7,608 bases of DNA, from the NCBI GenBank assembly GCA_002415335.1, contig DHXL01000274.1, positions 1 to 7,608 of the forward strand, in the 5' to 3' direction. The notes under the pieces were generated by a model, which did not search any database, was not told the DNA's origin, and saw only the letters and a list, made by a program, of their open reading frames with translations. Made by a program: the position numbers and the translations under genes. This DNA comes from Oxalobacteraceae bacterium UBA5157. Its GTDB lineage: Bacteria > Pseudomonadota > Gammaproteobacteria > Burkholderiales > Burkholderiaceae_D. Below are positions 6,141 to 7,608 of this stretch, one piece after another (position 1 is the first letter of the stretch; the number at the start of each line of letters is the position of its first letter).

Positions 6141-7298
6141 TTACTCAATCGCTAAAGCGACCACTGTCCCTGATTGTGTTTGAAAAACTACTTGCGTATC
6201 CGTCACCAGCGGCGGGGCATTGATCGGGCTGCCATCGGTGCCGACACGCGCCAGGAAAGATCCGTCTTCGCGCGACAGGAAATGGACATAGCCCTGTCCA
6301 TCGCCAACCGCAATCGCGCGACCGAATGAAACCGGCGTTGACAGGCGGCGATTAGCGAGCTGTGTATTGCGCCATACGCTGGCACCGCCTTCCCGCGAAA
6401 ATGCCGCGATCGAGCCGTGCTCGTCCGCCGCAAAAATGAACCGCTCATCGGCACCCAGGCCGACATCGCTGGACAAGTCCTTGGTCCAACGCGGAGCGCC
6501 ACTGGCGGCGTCGAAGCATCCGACCCGGCCCTGATAGGAAACCGCGCAAACATCACGTCCAATCGCGACCGGTGCACCGGCAATATCCGCTACACGCTCC
6601 AATTCCGTGGCGCCCTTTGGATCACCGACCGAAATCTCCCAGCGCGGGCCGCCATTACTCAGTGCCAGCGCGAGCAATCTGCCTCCCGGCAAGCCGACAA
6701 ATGCAGTCGGACCCGCGATCACGATCGCTGAAGCCGTGCGCAGCGTCAAGGCGGGGGCGGTGCGCTGTACGGTCCAGCGTCGGGAGCCTGATTCGGCGTC
6801 GAACGCCTCGATACGATCGTCCACACTGCGCACAATCACGAGGCCCTGCCCGACCGTGGGCGGCGCCAGAACTTCGCTGGATGTCTGCGCTTTCCAGCGT
6901 AACTTTCCGTCAGCATCGAATGCCAGGACGGCACCCTTTTCGCCGGCGACGGCAACCGTATGCCCGTCACTGCCGACTCCCGCAGTCAAGTGCGTATCGG
7001 CATTGATGCGCCACACTTGATGGCCGTTGGCCGGGTCCAGCCGTGCGATGGTGCCGTCGGCGGCGGCCACGAATACGCCCCCATCGGCGAACGCAGGCGA
7101 AAAGACAAAAACGCCGGCTCCGCCAATGCCGGTTGACCATGCGGTGCGGACGTTCAAAGTCGTTTTAAAATTGACCAACGCGGCCGGCGGATTGCGCGGT
7201 GGACTGGCAAATGGGTTCAACGATGAACATCCGGCCAGCAACGCCAATGCCACACCGGCCCATGCGAGTTTTCCTGCGCGCTTGACTGCATTCCGCAT
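6141..7298 (-). CDS. bamB: BamB, outer membrane protein assembly lipoprotein
   Basis: BamB is a lipoprotein of the BAM complex, which folds beta-barrel proteins into the outer membrane; it binds BamA from the periplasmic side. The 385-residue product starts with a lipoprotein signal: basic MRNAVKRAGK, a hydrophobic core, and the lipobox LAGC with Cys at 24. Ser at +2 fits outer-membrane sorting by Lol. The rest is an eight-bladed beta-propeller of PQQ-like repeats, seen as recurring G-x-(V/I/L)-x-x-(F/L/A)-(D/S)...G...W blades, for example DGTIARLDPANGHQVW (81-96), GAVLAFDADGKLRW (122-135) and GRVGCFDAASGAPRW (257-271). The segment ATELERVADIAGAPV (230-244) corresponds to the E. coli loop implicated in BamA contact. 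The frame is open to a TTG at 7346, but ATG at 7298 starts the signal peptide and has AAGGA five bases upstream. It follows the YfgM-like gene by 48 bases and precedes der. Confidence 0.96.
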   Translation of the reverse strand: MRNAVKRAGKLAWAGVALALLAGCSSLNPFASPPRNPPAALVNFKTTLNVRTAWSTGIGGAGVFVFSPAFADGGVFVAAADGTIARLDPANGHQVWRINADTHLTAGVGSDGHTVAVAGEKGAVLAFDADGKLRWKAQTSSEVLAPPTVGQGLVIVRSVDDRIEAFDAESGSRRWTVQRTAPALTLRTASAIVIAGPTAFVGLPGGRLLALALSNGGPRWEISVGDPKGATELERVADIAGAPVAIGRDVCAVSYQGRVGCFDAASGAPRWTKDLSSDVGLGADERFIFAADEHGSIAAFSREGGASVWRNTQLANRRLSTPVSFGRAIAVGDGQGYVHFLSREDGSFLARVGTDGSPINAPPLVTDTQVVFQTQSGTVVALAIE

Positions 7299-7303
7299 TT
7301 TTT

Positions 7304-7308
7304 TCCTT
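7304..7308 (-). promoter_or_regulatory. Ribosome binding site of bamB
   Basis: AAGGA stands five bases, all A, before the ATG at 7298. It decides this start over the TTG at 7346, which would add 16 residues in front of the signal peptide. Confidence 0.7.
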
Positions 7309-7346
7309 TTACCTGGTTGAGCGCTTGATCCGCGCCTAAGAAGCAA

Positions 7347-7608
7347 CTAAGCCGTGGCTTTCGAGGCCGTGCCGCCGATCGCGTCCAGTTTCAACTGGAT
7401 AAGTTGGCGGCCCGGATTCTTTTGATCGGTCTTGTCGAGCGCCGTTTGATACGCGTTACGCGCCTCGGCAATCTTGTTTTGCGCGACCAGGATGTCGCCC
7501 TTGCGATCGGCAGCGGCACTCGCGAACTGGGGCGGCAAGTCGGCCGACAGCACCTTCAAGCCTTCGTCGTAGGCTTTTTCATCGAGCAAGACGCCGGCCA
7601 GACGGATC
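7347..7608 (-). CDS. YfgM-like tetratricopeptide protein, C-terminal part
   Basis: The frame enters at the window edge and ends in TAG at 7349-7347, giving 86 residues of the C-terminus. It reads as two helical TPR-like units: RLAGVLLDEKAYDEGLKVL (first 20 residues) and DRKGDILVAQNKIAEARNAY (about 37-56), then a QLIQLKLDAIGG ending. This matches the C-terminal part of the YfgM / TPR_21 family, whose E. coli member is an inner-membrane protein with a periplasmic TPR domain that contacts SecYEG and the chaperone PpiD and is encoded directly before bamB. The TTG at 7589 is not a real start; the gene begins outside the window. In E. coli and many proteobacteria hisS lies just upstream. Identification rests on the short fragment plus its position, and both agree. 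Confidence 0.85.
   Translation of the reverse strand, partial: IRLAGVLLDEKAYDEGLKVLSADLPPQFASAAADRKGDILVAQNKIAEARNAYQTALDKTDQKNPGRQLIQLKLDAIGGTASKATA

Noticed and set aside
7299..7346. Extended bamB start at TTG 7346 adding 16 residues
   Set aside because: The extension would sit before a complete lipoprotein signal peptide, and the internal ATG has a good AAGGA site.
1..7608. CRISPR arrays, tRNA or rRNA genes, insertion sequences, phage or defence genes
   Set aside because: No regularly spaced repeats, tRNA-like cloverleaf, transposase, inverted terminal repeats or phage proteins were seen; nearly all the sequence is accounted for by conserved housekeeping genes.

Overview
The window is a gene-dense stretch of a betaproteobacterial chromosome, most likely of the order Burkholderiales. 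The protein sequences of Hfq, Der, HflX and HisZ and the gene order point to this order, but the genus cannot be fixed from sequence alone. Every supported gene is on the minus strand, so transcription runs from high to low coordinates. In that direction the order is: the end of a YfgM-like TPR protein, bamB, der, hfq, hflX, hflK, hflC, a decayed DUF2065 (YjeT-like) gene, and the first two thirds of hisZ. All long plus-strand frames are shadows of these genes.

Region by region: 7608-6141 holds the envelope genes (YfgM-like, then the outer-membrane assembly lipoprotein BamB). 6133-4790 is the double-domain ribosome-assembly GTPase Der, whose ATG lies seven bases after the bamB stop. 4789-4657 is the only intergenic gap with a plausible promoter and a structured leader; it precedes hfq (4656-4420). 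After hfq come the ribosome-associated GTPase HflX (4381-3260) and the membrane SPFH pair HflK and HflC (3210-1034), whose stop and start codons overlap. 1034-816 has no intact gene but carries a recognisable, frameshifted DUF2065 remnant. hisZ (815-1) is cut by the window edge.

The set joins two clusters that are separate in E. coli: the yfgM-bamB-der cluster, which there lies beside hisS, and the hfq-hflX-hflK-hflC cluster. Common themes are envelope assembly (BamB, YfgM), ribosome and RNA maintenance (Der, Hfq, HflX) and membrane proteolysis control (HflKC with FtsH). HisZ is the regulatory subunit of the short-form ATP phosphoribosyltransferase in histidine synthesis.

I found no novel multi-gene system. 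The most useful observations are: (1) the first nine bases match the end of the Tn5/Nextera mosaic end and interrupt HisZ at a conserved motif, so they are probably residual adapter; (2) a DUF2065 gene between hflC and hisZ appears broken by a one-base frame change and loss of its N-terminal membrane segment; (3) hisZ has an anti-Shine-Dalgarno-like CCTCC in place of a ribosome binding site; (4) the hfq leader carries a hairpin and A-rich repeats of the kind Hfq itself binds; (5) the der and bamB starts should be set at internal ATG codons, not at upstream TTG codons.
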